Source: a virus. From it: a stretch of DNA of 45,988 nt. Shown in pieces: positions 12,022-20,710 of the stretch. The notes beneath the pieces are model-generated. The model saw nothing but the letters and a program-made list of their open reading frames with translations. It searched no databases and was not told the DNA's origin. The DNA lies in the IMG/VR virus record IMGVR_UViG_3300004460_000078, positions 1,139-47,126 of that record, one strand, 5' to 3'. Numbering within the stretch: position 1 is the stretch's first letter; the number at the start of each line of letters is the position of its first letter. Both the position numbers and the translations under genes were made by a program.

Positions 12022-14490
12022 ATGACCCAAATTACGACTGTAATCCTGGTAAAAGAAGATGCCCAAGACCAAGCATCCATCAGAGAGCATTATTTGCAGC
12101 CACTGGCTGATAACGGAATTCCTATGAATTCTGTACACGTATTGCCTCTGCTATATAATACCTCATCCAAAGTTTACGCTAAGACAGCAAAGGCTTATTT
12201 AAATAAGCTGATCAACAAGATCCCAGAACACACTGTTAATCTGCTAATCGCAGACAGTAATTACTTTAAGTATATTACTAAGCTACAAAAGGTAAGTGCA
12301 TCCTATGGAACAATTGTTCCTGGAGGCTATACAGGCTATGAGCACTTAAATTGTATATATGTGCCTAACTATAAGTCCTTATTTAAGCAGCCAGAGAACA
12401 GAGATCTAATCACTATTGCTATCAAGACACTGGCCGGCACAAACAGTACTGTTCGCATCGACTCTGCAGAGTTTGGGTTTGCCTATGGCTCCGATCGTGA
12501 ATTGCTAGACTCACTGTACCAATACCCAGAGCTAGCTGTTGATATCGAGACTTCTGGCCTTGGCTTAGATAGTGACATTCTGTCAATCGCCTTTGCATGG
12601 ACTGAGCATGATGGAATCGCTATAGATTTAGCTATTAACGGATCCTACTACACCAAGAAGTTTCTAGAAACTTACCGAGGCAATATCATATTCCATAATG
12701 GCCTATTTGATGCCAAGTTGCTTATCCGCCAATGGTGGATGGAAACTAAAACAGATTACGCCGGCATGATTCATGGCGCCTTACAGTTTAAGCGAGCCCA
12801 TGACACCATGCTATTAGCTTATCTAGCTAAGAATGCGACAACCAATGTATCTCTTAGTCTAAAAGACACTGCCCTCGAATATGTAGGTAACTACGCAATT
12901 GAGATTGAGGATGCTGGGAAGTATTCTAAGAAAGAACTACTCGAGTATAACTTAATCGATGCACTTGGTACTTTTTACCTATGGAATAAGTACCAAGCTG
13001 AAGTGTCCTCTGAGACCTATCAAGTAATATTCCAGCCTAGTATATACCCACTACTGAAGATGATGCTCACAGGTCTTCCAATTGACACTGATCGAGCTAA
13101 TGAAGTAGATCGCATATTCGAGGTTCAAGCTAAAGTACTCGAGGAGCAGATTCAGCTGAATCCGTATGTCAAAGAGTTTAATGACCTGTTTCGTGTAGAA
13201 GAATGCCTTAAGGCCAATGCTAAGCTTAAAACGAAAGTTAAGCCAATTGAGGAATTCGATCATATTAACTTTAACCCAGGTAGCGGTACTCAGCTGGCCA
13301 AACTACTATTTGAGCAGTTAAAGCTACCTATCCTAGAGACCACTAAGACAGGACAGCCTGCTACAGGCGGAGCAGTCTTAAAAGACCTAACTAACCACAC
13401 TACAGATCAAGATATCCTAGACCTATTGTCACAGACTCAGGAACTATCAGATGTCTTGAAGATTAAGAACACCTTTATTAAACCATTCCTTCAAGAACCT
13501 GGTTGGGTACATGGTAACCTTAAGCTCGGTGGGACGCAGTCTGGCCGCCTATCCAGTAACAACCCGAACCTTACTAATCTTCCCGCACATGGGAAGATGG
13601 GCAAGATAGTGAAAAGTTGTGTTAAGGCTCCTCCCGGATGGCTATTCTGTGGTGCTGATTTCAGCGCCTTGGAAGAACGTATCGGGGCTATCTTAAGCCA
13701 AGATCCTAACCGAGTAAAAGTCTATACTGATGGCTTTGATGGGCACTCTATGAGAGCTTATAAGTACTTTGCAGATCAAATGCCTGACATCGATCCAGAT
13801 GACGTTGATAGCATTAACTCCATTGAGCATAAGTACCCAAAGCTACGTAGAAAATCTAAGGGCCCGACATTTGCACTACAGTATCTCGGCACTTGGCATA
13901 CACTGCATAAACGTGGTGGCTTTCCTGTAGATCAAGCTCATCAGATCGAGGATGCATATCACGATTTGTATAAAGTCTCTGGCGAGTTTAACAAAATAAA
14001 CCAAAACTTCATGGAGAAGCATGGGTATGTGGAATGTGCCTTTGGCCTTAAGCTCAGGACTCCTATTGTAGGACAAACTATCTTAGGTAACTCTAAGACT
14101 CCTTACGAAGCTGAAGCTGAAGTACGCAGCGCCAACAATGCTGTAACCCAATCCTGGGGCATGCTGCTCAATAGAGCTATGATTGCCACAAATGAGCGCA
14201 TCGAAGCGAATGGATATGGCACTAGTATTTTACCAATTAATATGATTCACGATGCTGGGTACTTCTTAGTTAAAGATGACCCAGCGACAATCCAATTTTT
14301 GAACAACACACTGATTGAAGAAATGGAATGGAATGACCATCCATTAATTAAATCAGATGATGTGCCTATGCGAGCTTCTCTCGAGATCGGACAATCTTGG
14401 GCTGAGCTATTCACCCTACCAAATCATGCGACTATTAAGGAAATTGAAGATGTCCTTCACACTATCCCAAGATCAGCAGAAAGCACTTGA
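12022..14490 (+). CDS. Family A DNA polymerase with 3'-5' exonuclease
   Basis: The 822-aa replicative polymerase has an N-terminal segment of about 150 aa without recognised motifs, then a proofreading domain and a polymerase domain. Exo I is DIETSG (Asp174, Glu176), Exo II is HNGLFDAK (Asp230) and Exo III is YNLID (Tyr309, Asp313). Polymerase motif A is ADFSALEER (Asp546), motif B is KGPTFALQY (Lys613, Phe617, Tyr621) and motif C is IHDAG (Asp744). All metal-binding and catalytic residues are present. There is no 5'-3' exonuclease domain. Tyr621 at the end of motif B is the position that affects ddNTP discrimination in T7 and Taq. The next gene overlaps it by 41 nt. It corresponds to the N4 DNA polymerase in context. 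Confidence 0.93.
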   Translation: MTQITTVILVKEDAQDQASIREHYLQPLADNGIPMNSVHVLPLLYNTSSKVYAKTAKAYLNKLINKIPEHTVNLLIADSNYFKYITKLQKVSASYGTIVPGGYTGYEHLNCIYVPNYKSLFKQPENRDLITIAIKTLAGTNSTVRIDSAEFGFAYGSDRELLDSLYQYPELAVDIETSGLGLDSDILSIAFAWTEHDGIAIDLAINGSYYTKKFLETYRGNIIFHNGLFDAKLLIRQWWMETKTDYAGMIHGALQFKRAHDTMLLAYLAKNATTNVSLSLKDTALEYVGNYAIEIEDAGKYSKKELLEYNLIDALGTFYLWNKYQAEVSSETYQVIFQPSIYPLLKMMLTGLPIDTDRANEVDRIFEVQAKVLEEQIQLNPYVKEFNDLFRVEECLKANAKLKTKVKPIEEFDHINFNPGSGTQLAKLLFEQLKLPILETTKTGQPATGGAVLKDLTNHTTDQDILDLLSQTQELSDVLKIKNTFIKPFLQEPGWVHGNLKLGGTQSGRLSSNNPNLTNLPAHGKMGKIVKSCVKAPPGWLFCGADFSALEERIGAILSQDPNRVKVYTDGFDGHSMRAYKYFADQMPDIDPDDVDSINSIEHKYPKLRRKSKGPTFALQYLGTWHTLHKRGGFPVDQAHQIEDAYHDLYKVSGEFNKINQNFMEKHGYVECAFGLKLRTPIVGQTILGNSKTPYEAEAEVRSANNAVTQSWGMLLNRAMIATNERIEANGYGTSILPINMIHDAGYFLVKDDPATIQFLNNTLIEEMEWNDHPLIKSDDVPMRASLEIGQSWAELFTLPNHATIKEIEDVLHTIPRSAEST

Positions 14491-15745
14491 TGGTATCTGC
14501 GATCTATTTTTTAACTGCGCTCCAACAATTCACTCCGTTGCTGTACTAACTGGCTCTGCCGGCACCGGCAAGACAACGGTAGTTAACGACCTACTACGTC
14601 GTATTAAAGCCCAAAGCGGCCATACTGTTGTACTCTGCGCCTCAACTCATCGTGCTGGCCAGGTATTATCTGATGTTGTTGGCGCTGAAGTGGTTACCGC
14701 CCACTCAGCATTTAAGCTGAAGCCGGGAGTAACTCGCTATGGCAAACAAGTCCTAAATCCTGGTGGCGCATGCAAGATCCCTCACGGATCGATCGTCATC
14801 ATTGATGAGAGCTCTATGATTGGGGATCAATTCTTACGGGCTATTACAGACATTGTTACCAAACGAGCTCTTAAGTTACTCTTCGTTGGTGACCCCTATC
14901 AATTAGCTCCTCCTAAAGATAAGTGCAGCTTATTCGATGGATCTATTCCTACGTTTACGCTCACCCAAGTACACCGCCAAGCGGCAGGTAATCCTATTCT
15001 AGCGAAAGCTATGGAATTTCGGGACTTTATCCAAGGCATGGTTCCAACGGAACCAACCTTAATTACAGAGCTAGATAGTAATGGACATGGTATACATGTG
15101 CTGCCACACGCTGAATTTGTTCAAAGTTTCGTTAAGAAGTATGTGGATTACGATCCAAGTACGGTAGTGGATGTACCTATGTGTACGTACACTAACGAAT
15201 CAGCAATTAACTATAACAACCTCATTCGCAAAGCTACTTTCTTCCTGGATGGGACTATTGAGCCCTACTACATTGGAGAACGTTTCGTATCTAACAGCAT
15301 CGTCCAAGAAGCTGAAAAGACAATACTCGCCAATAATGAAATTGTTGAGATTGTAGAATACGAGCTTAATTCTCTACATGGGATTCCTGGGTATTTCCTA
15401 ACCGTTAATGGCCAATTCCCTCTATGGAAAGGTGGCTCAACTCGTAAGAAAGTATTCGCTCCGCTGAGCCTTAGTGCAGCAAGCGTAGTACTGGACCAAT
15501 TAAAAAAGACCGCTATCCAAGCTAAGAATAAAGCTGCTTGGGTGGAGTATTATATGGTGCTAAACTCTATGGCCGATTTACGACCTCCGTTTGCCGGCAC
15601 TACTCATAAAGCTCAAGGTGGTACCTTCTCAGCTGTATTTGTAGACCAACAAAATATCCGGAAATGTCACGATCCGATGACGAGAGCACGACTTATGTAC
15701 GTTGCTCTCACCAGGGCTCGGACGAATGCTTACTTTAACTCATAG
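14450..15745 (+). CDS. Dda-like SF1B DNA helicase
   Basis: The start at ATG 14450 (product begins MSFTLSQDQQKALDG) lies inside the end of the DNA polymerase gene and has an AAGGA site upstream; it gives 431 aa, close to T4 Dda (439 aa). Longer upstream frames would add unrelated sequence. Motif I is GSAGTGKTT (Lys41), motif II is IIDESSM (Asp119, Glu120), motif III is VGDPYQLAPP, followed by QVHRQ, THKAQGGTF (motif V) and YVALTRAR (motif VI). This is a complete RecD/Dda-class 5'-3' helicase, probably assisting the replication fork. It is distinct from the helicase domain in the 1700-aa virion protein. Confidence 0.9.
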   Translation: MSFTLSQDQQKALDGICDLFFNCAPTIHSVAVLTGSAGTGKTTVVNDLLRRIKAQSGHTVVLCASTHRAGQVLSDVVGAEVVTAHSAFKLKPGVTRYGKQVLNPGGACKIPHGSIVIIDESSMIGDQFLRAITDIVTKRALKLLFVGDPYQLAPPKDKCSLFDGSIPTFTLTQVHRQAAGNPILAKAMEFRDFIQGMVPTEPTLITELDSNGHGIHVLPHAEFVQSFVKKYVDYDPSTVVDVPMCTYTNESAINYNNLIRKATFFLDGTIEPYYIGERFVSNSIVQEAEKTILANNEIVEIVEYELNSLHGIPGYFLTVNGQFPLWKGGSTRKKVFAPLSLSAASVVLDQLKKTAIQAKNKAAWVEYYMVLNSMADLRPPFAGTTHKAQGGTFSAVFVDQQNIRKCHDPMTRARLMYVALTRARTNAYFNS

Positions 15746-15756
15746 GAACTATCTTC

Positions 15757-16740
15757 ATGGCTTACGAATATACCAATACTCACAATGTCTCATTAGCACT
15801 TGCTGTCTTCTTGATGTACGATTCGTATGATTACGATGACCGCCCTAACTCAGTTAGTGCTACAGGCATTATCCGTTCTTTGCGCCAGCTAGTGCTAATG
15901 CAGCAAAACAAAGGCTTGGAGAAGAAAGTAGATATCGCAGACTTAGTGGCTTCACGTATGGGCTCAGCTATCCACGATGGCTGTGAGCTTGCCTGGTCAG
16001 ATACCAATAACGTACATCGTGCGTTAGCTGCTCTAGGTGCTTCAGATGAAGCTATCAAGAAAGTGAAGATCAATCCTACTGAGCTAAAGCCAGGAGATAT
16101 TCCCGTCTATATCGAGCAACGCGCAGAGCGTGAGCTAGGTAAATGGATCGTCACTGGTAAATATGACATCGTTCTCGATGGAACTCTTAACGATTATAAG
16201 TCTACCAGTGTATGGACATATATTTATGACTCCAACTCCGAGAACTACAGCAAGCAGGGTAGTATCTATAAGTTCCTAAACCCTGAGAAGATCACTAGTG
16301 ACTACATCAACATTAACTACATCTTCACAGACTGGTCAGCTACTAAAGCCCGCCAGGATCCTAAGTATCCTCAACAGCGAGTACTTACAAAACCATACCC
16401 ACTATGGTCTGTAGAAGAGACTACGGCATGGTTAACAAGTAAGCTCGAGCAGTTAGAAGCATTGGTCGATCAGCCTCAGGAAACACTGCCTGAGTGTAAT
16501 GATGATGAGCTATGGGCCAGTGAAACGGTCTATAAATACTTTAAAAACCCAGCTAAGACTGAACGAGCTACAAAAAACTTTACTACAATGGATGAAGCTA
16601 TGGTTCGTTGTGCTACGGACGGTAATGTCGGCGTAATTAAAACAGTGCCTGGTGAAGTAAAAGCATGTCGTTACTGCCCGGTGGTCAACGTATGCCAACA
16701 AGCTGATCGGATGCTAGCATCAGGTCGGTTAACGTTATAA
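15757..16740 (+). CDS. Cas4/RecB-like PD-(D/E)xK nuclease
   Basis: A 327-aa protein. The nuclease core reads GKYDIV with Asp137, then DYKS with Asp146 and Lys148, followed by a Gln at about 167 (YSKQGSIYKF), the layout of RecB-family nucleases. Near the C-terminus Cys304-x2-Cys307-x5-Cys313 (CRYCPVVNVC) resembles the cysteine cluster of Cas4 and AddB, which hold an iron-sulfur cluster; a fourth cysteine about 20 residues earlier may complete it. It lies between the helicase and primase genes, in agreement with a role in DNA end processing or replication. The exact activity is not shown by sequence. Confidence 0.8.
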   Translation: MAYEYTNTHNVSLALAVFLMYDSYDYDDRPNSVSATGIIRSLRQLVLMQQNKGLEKKVDIADLVASRMGSAIHDGCELAWSDTNNVHRALAALGASDEAIKKVKINPTELKPGDIPVYIEQRAERELGKWIVTGKYDIVLDGTLNDYKSTSVWTYIYDSNSENYSKQGSIYKFLNPEKITSDYININYIFTDWSATKARQDPKYPQQRVLTKPYPLWSVEETTAWLTSKLEQLEALVDQPQETLPECNDDELWASETVYKYFKNPAKTERATKNFTTMDEAMVRCATDGNVGVIKTVPGEVKACRYCPVVNVCQQADRMLASGRLTL

Positions 16741-16802
16741 TTACGTTAGAGCCATCCTTAAGGCACATCTTTGCCTGTTAATGTTAAATGGAGAATCCCC
16801 TC

Positions 16803-18956
16803 GTGAAAAAGTATCACCCATTCTCTGAGAAGATTGTCGATATCTTAGTTCGCAAAGTGAATAATGATAATCGGCATTTCTTCCGGATCCTCGTCGCCTA
16901 TTATTTATCTAAAGTAGCATCTATGATGCGCTGTAACATCCAAACTAACGACAGGGATGTCATACCTGTTAACACCTATGTGCTTAACCTCATGATATCA
17001 GGCACTGGTAAGGGCCATTCCACCAATATCTTAGAGCGTGAGTTCGTAGCTCACTTTAAGAAGCCTTATCTCGATAAGGTATTTCCTCGTCAGGCAGAAG
17101 TGCATTTAGCAACTCTAGCTGATGAGAAGGCTAAGAACCGTATTGGTACTAACCAGACAGTTCTATCCTTCCCTGAAGAAGCGGCCGTACAGCTGGACAA
17201 GTTCCAAGCTCACTTCGACCGCCTAGGGGAACTAGCATTTAGCTTTGATAGTGGCACAGCTCCAGCTGTTAAACAAATGCGTGAGAAACTCCTATTGGCT
17301 GGCGCTGGTTCAATGAACCTGGAGCTAGACGAAGTAGGCTCCAATATGGGCAGCAATGTCGAGGTCTTGAATACTTTCCTAGAATTGTATGATATTGGCC
17401 TCATTAAGCAGAAACTCATTAAGAATACGATGGAGAATATTCGCTCAGAAGAACTTCCTGGCAATACTCCTACTAACCTTATGATGTTCGGTACTCCAAC
17501 TAAGCTATTAGATGGCGGCCGTACTGAAGAAGAGTTTAAGCAGTTCCTGGAGACAGGCTATGCAAGACGGTTATTGTTTGGATACACTATCCAGACTCAC
17601 CGGAAAAAGCATAACACTGCGGAAGAACGGTATGACCAAATGGTAGACAAAACCTTGGCTGCCGATATGAAAGCTATTCAACAGCGGTTTGCTAACTACG
17701 CATCGATGCCATTCAACCCAATACTTAAAGTATCTAAAGAGAACTCGATTTACCTAATTAAGTATCAGATCCGCTGTGAAGAAGCTGCAGACGATATGAA
17801 AGAGCATATGTCTGTTCACAAAGCAGAGCTCATGCATCGGTACTACAAAGCACTCAAATTAGCTGGAGCTTACGCATTTGCTGATAACTCTTCAGAGATC
17901 ACTAAGGAGCATCTAGACTACGCAATTAGCCTCGTAGAGGACTCAGGTGAAGCATTCCATGAGATCATGCGTAAACAGGGCCCATACGAGCGCCTAGCGC
18001 ACTACCTAGCGGACTGTTCCCTAGAAGTGACCCAACATGAGCTAATTGAAGAGCTGCCCTTCTACAAGGGCTCAGAGGTTCAGAGACGAGACCTCATGAC
18101 GTTAGCTATGTCCTATGGATATAAGAACAACATCATTATCAAGAAGCGATCGGTAGATGCCATTGAATTCTTCTCTGGTGAGACGCTGATTGAGACTGAT
18201 CTAGGGCAATTGTGTGTAGGTGTGAGCACCGATATCACTCATGGATACACAGCTCAGCATCCTCCGTTTGACCAAATCTACAAGCTCACAACTGCAAAGG
18301 ATTACCATTATACAGCGCATGCGTATGTAAATGGACACCGCAAAGGTGAGAATGCCATCCCAGGTTTCAATCTAGTTATCCTGGATTGTGATGGTGACGT
18401 GCGATTATCTACAGTTAAAGTTCTTTTGGAAGACTATAAGTTTATGGTCTCAACTACCAAGAGGCATACCAGAGAAACTAACAGGTTCAGGCTGATACTT
18501 CCCTTATCTCATAGGGTTAAGTTGACGCCTCAAGAGTATTCACGCTTCATGTCTAATGTCTTCGAGTGGCTGCCATTCCCAGTGGATGAAGCGGCTAAGG
18601 ACATCGCACGGAAGTGGGCTACGCACCCTGGGCAATACGAGTATAACGATGGTCAGCTATTAGACGCGACTATGTTTATACCTGAGACGAAGAGATCTGA
18701 TGAAACTAAGGCCCAAATTACAACGCAAGGCGTTAACAATATTGAGCGGTGGTTCATTACTCATACGTCTACTGGCAATCGTGCCACTCATCTGTACCGT
18801 TACGGGATGGTCTTAATTGACGCAGGCGTCCAATTAGGAGAAATAGTAGAGAAGCTTGAAGTTATGAATGCTTCACTCGAATCTCCATTACCAGAAGACC
18901 AATTCCGCAACAGTACGGTGACTTCTATTAGTAAAGAGTTCCGTAGTAGGAATTAG
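16803..18956 (+). CDS. Fused ATPase and archaeo-eukaryotic-type primase
   Basis: GTG 16803 is the preferred start because GGAG lies 9 nt upstream; the ATG at 16788 has no ribosome site. The product is 717 aa. The N-terminal part has a P-loop ISGTGKGHS with Lys70, similar to DUF3987-type helicases. The C-terminal part shows an AEP-primase-like site: LDCDGD (Asp528, Asp530, Asp532), STTKRH with His555 and RFRLILPL. The gene sits between a nuclease and the Sak4-like ATPase, inside the replication block, matching the primase-type gene of N4. The ATPase-then-primase order is the reverse of common primase-helicase fusions. Primase assignment is good; helicase activity is inferred from the P-loop. 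Confidence 0.75.
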   Translation: MKKYHPFSEKIVDILVRKVNNDNRHFFRILVAYYLSKVASMMRCNIQTNDRDVIPVNTYVLNLMISGTGKGHSTNILEREFVAHFKKPYLDKVFPRQAEVHLATLADEKAKNRIGTNQTVLSFPEEAAVQLDKFQAHFDRLGELAFSFDSGTAPAVKQMREKLLLAGAGSMNLELDEVGSNMGSNVEVLNTFLELYDIGLIKQKLIKNTMENIRSEELPGNTPTNLMMFGTPTKLLDGGRTEEEFKQFLETGYARRLLFGYTIQTHRKKHNTAEERYDQMVDKTLAADMKAIQQRFANYASMPFNPILKVSKENSIYLIKYQIRCEEAADDMKEHMSVHKAELMHRYYKALKLAGAYAFADNSSEITKEHLDYAISLVEDSGEAFHEIMRKQGPYERLAHYLADCSLEVTQHELIEELPFYKGSEVQRRDLMTLAMSYGYKNNIIIKKRSVDAIEFFSGETLIETDLGQLCVGVSTDITHGYTAQHPPFDQIYKLTTAKDYHYTAHAYVNGHRKGENAIPGFNLVILDCDGDVRLSTVKVLLEDYKFMVSTTKRHTRETNRFRLILPLSHRVKLTPQEYSRFMSNVFEWLPFPVDEAAKDIARKWATHPGQYEYNDGQLLDATMFIPETKRSDETKAQITTQGVNNIERWFITHTSTGNRATHLYRYGMVLIDAGVQLGEIVEKLEVMNASLESPLPEDQFRNSTVTSISKEFRSRN

Positions 18957-18964
18957 GAGAACCC

Positions 18965-19174
18965 ATGGCTTCACACAGATTCTGTAAAAACTGCCACTTA
19001 TGGCAAAACACTCTATTCTCTTTCGCTACCGGGAATGGCAATTGTGCCTTATTCACGGGTAGCACTGAGCTAACAACAACGCCTGAGACAGAGTGCCCGC
19101 TAGACTGGACATTTATACGTTCTAAAGGCGAATGGGATACGGTTAAAGAAAACCGTGATAACCCCAAATCTTAA
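18965..19174 (+). CDS. Small four-cysteine protein, paralogue of 670-876
   Basis: A 69-aa protein preceded by TTAGGAG. Cys7-x2-Cys10, Cys27 and Cys44 form a likely metal site; FCKNCHLW matches the CxNCxxW start of the protein encoded at 670-876, and the last spacing (x16) is identical. Small phage proteins with this layout are common but uncharacterised. It lies 8 nt after the primase and 14 nt before the Sak4-like ATPase, so it may be an accessory replication protein. Function unknown. Confidence 0.7.
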   Translation: MASHRFCKNCHLWQNTLFSFATGNGNCALFTGSTELTTTPETECPLDWTFIRSKGEWDTVKENRDNPKS

Positions 19175-19188
19175 CTAAGGACACTAAT

Positions 19189-19923
19189 ATGCCCACAAAT
19201 GATCATTTAATCCTGATCTCTGGTAAGTCCGCAACTGGTAAATCAGCCAGTTTGCGGGATATCGTCGATCAGCCTGGGGTAATCTACCTCAACTGCGAGA
19301 ATGGTAAGAAGTTGCCATTTAAGAATGCCTTTAAATCGTTAACCATTACCGATCCTGCTCAGATTTACCAAGCATTTTCTGAAGCTGAGAAGGAACACAT
19401 GGCAGGGGTGCATACTATTGTCATCGATACTCTCACGTATATGATGGATATGTATGAAAGTACTAAAGTCATTGGTGCGGCTAATGGCCAGCAAGCGTGG
19501 GGCAATTACGCTCAGTTCTTTAAAGTGCTAATGTCCCAAGTTGTAGCTAAATCTACGAAAAACGTTATCTTCTTAGGTCACACTGCTGACATCCAGAATG
19601 AAGCTGAGATGGTTATGGAAACTATGGTGAAAGTCAAAGGTTCCTTGATGAATAATGGTATTGAGAGTTTCTTCACTAATGTTATCTCTACGAAGAAGAT
19701 CCCACTGCCTAAATTAACCGAACAGTTAGCTAGTTCTCCTATGCTAACAATTACGGATGAAGACGAGATTAACGGCTTTAAATATGTCTTCCAGACTCGC
19801 TTAACTAAAGAGACTGTGAATGAGCGTATACGTGCGCCTATGGGCATGTGGGAGGTCAACGAGACATATATCGATAATAATACTCAATTCGTTATCGATC
19901 GATTGCACGAGTACTATAGTTAG
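19189..19923 (+). CDS. Sak4-like RecA-fold ATPase
   Basis: A 244-aa protein with Walker A ISGKSATGKSAS (Lys18), Walker B TIVIDTLTY (Asp80) and VIFLGHTAD at about 125-133, the RecA-core order of phage Sak4-type single-strand annealing ATPases. In other phages Sak4 proteins work with an SSB in recombination, and here an SSB-like gene is two genes downstream. An AAGGA site lies 7-8 nt upstream of the ATG. It ends the first replication unit; a 300-nt structured non-coding region follows. Confidence 0.8.
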   Translation: MPTNDHLILISGKSATGKSASLRDIVDQPGVIYLNCENGKKLPFKNAFKSLTITDPAQIYQAFSEAEKEHMAGVHTIVIDTLTYMMDMYESTKVIGAANGQQAWGNYAQFFKVLMSQVVAKSTKNVIFLGHTADIQNEAEMVMETMVKVKGSLMNNGIESFFTNVISTKKIPLPKLTEQLASSPMLTITDEDEINGFKYVFQTRLTKETVNERIRAPMGMWEVNETYIDNNTQFVIDRLHEYYS

Positions 19924-20223
19924 GTTAGTGTTTTGTGGCATTGGTACAGCATTATCAGAGCCACGTTAAACTTATCTAATGCAGGGTAGGACTTTAGTGG
20001 CCTATCTTATGGGGCGCTTCCTAACTGAAGGGCCTGCCTGAACTGAAGTGTTCTAAAATACTAGTCCTCTCCGGACGTTGGCGGCAAACTGCGAATGGAG
20101 AGGCATTTATTTACTCTTTGGGTGGCGGTGAGTGTACTCAAATACATATAGCCGGGTTATAGCTCCCTCTGGCCCAGGCTCCACTGCCACCCGAAGCTCT
20201 TCTCTTACATGAAAGGTCTTACT
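19924..20223 (+). ncRNA. Second structured intergenic region, candidate phage RNA
   Basis: About 300 bases without a gene show several strong stems. They are GTGGC/GCCAC (19935-19939, 19960-19964), GGTAGG/CCTATC (19985-19990, 20001-20006, one wobble), CCTCTCC/GGAGAGG (20066-20072, 20097-20103) and GGGTGGC/GCCACCC (20120-20126, 20186-20192). A direct repeat AACTGAAG occurs at 20023 and 20041. The last stem spans 73 bases with a 7-bp outer helix, tRNA-like in size, but it lacks a T-arm and anticodon arm. The region may be a regulatory leader or a small RNA; no family is recognised. Confidence 0.45.
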
Positions 20224-20430
20224 ATGGCACTGAGCGAAAAAGAAAAACTAATTGGTAAAATGGTACATGCATCAACGGCTGTCGGAATCCTAGTAGTCCG
20301 AGAAATCGCAGCGGAAGCCCGATCACGGCAACCTGGTATGACGCTAAAGCAGTTTATGACTGTGCTCGATCAATACGAAACCCGAGCTAAACGGCAGATG
20401 CAGGATGACGATGTCATAATTAACCTTTAG
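20224..20430 (+). CDS. Small protein, 68 aa
   Basis: ATG 20224 is preferred to ATG 20209 because AAAGG lies 7 nt upstream. The product is helical and charged (MALSEKEKLIGKMVHASTAV, then FMTVLDQYETRAKRQMQDDD). No motif is recognised. It follows the structured region and precedes another small gene by 8 nt. Function unknown. Confidence 0.65.
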   Translation: MALSEKEKLIGKMVHASTAVGILVVREIAAEARSRQPGMTLKQFMTVLDQYETRAKRQMQDDDVIINL

Positions 20431-20438
20431 GATCTCCG

Positions 20439-20633
20439 ATGATTTTAGAAGACGTTAGTATCCAAGATGCAGACGATCCAGATGAGGAAATAGTTATGGT
20501 ATTCCACTTTGACCAAGGAACCTTAGCATTTGAATGCCCAATTGCAGCTACGCATGACGAAGTCATCGCAGCTATGAGAGCTTTCTTAGATACAGCTGAA
20601 GGCATTCTTAAGAGCCAAACTACCTTCCACTAA
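20439..20633 (+). CDS. Small acidic protein, 64 aa
   Basis: A 64-aa acidic protein (MILEDVSIQDADDPDEEIVM, then PIAATHDEVIAAMRAFLDTA), probably a short beta hairpin followed by a helix. AGGA lies about 6 nt before the ATG. It precedes the sigma70-like promoter and the SSB gene. A DNA-mimic or partner role would fit the acidity but there is no direct evidence. Confidence 0.6.
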   Translation: MILEDVSIQDADDPDEEIVMVFHFDQGTLAFECPIAATHDEVIAAMRAFLDTAEGILKSQTTFH

Positions 20634-20665
20634 CTATAAATATAGCTATCAACGGTGACATTGTA

Positions 20666-20674
20666 TGGTATAAT
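20666..20674 (+). promoter_or_regulatory. Extended -10 (sigma70-like) promoter for the SSB gene
   Basis: TGGTATAAT matches the extended -10 consensus TGnTATAAT perfectly; no good -35 is seen, as is usual for this class. The SSB start is 36 nt downstream. It would let host RNA polymerase express SSB independently of the phage polymerases. Confidence 0.6.
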
Positions 20675-20710
20675 GATCGCCCTTTAACTCCCAGAACATA
20701 AGGAATAAAT

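Noticed and set aside
20120-20192. 73-base element with 7-bp closing stem, tRNA-sized
   Set aside because: No T8, no T-arm with GTTC, and no usable anticodon stem; kept only as part of a structured region.
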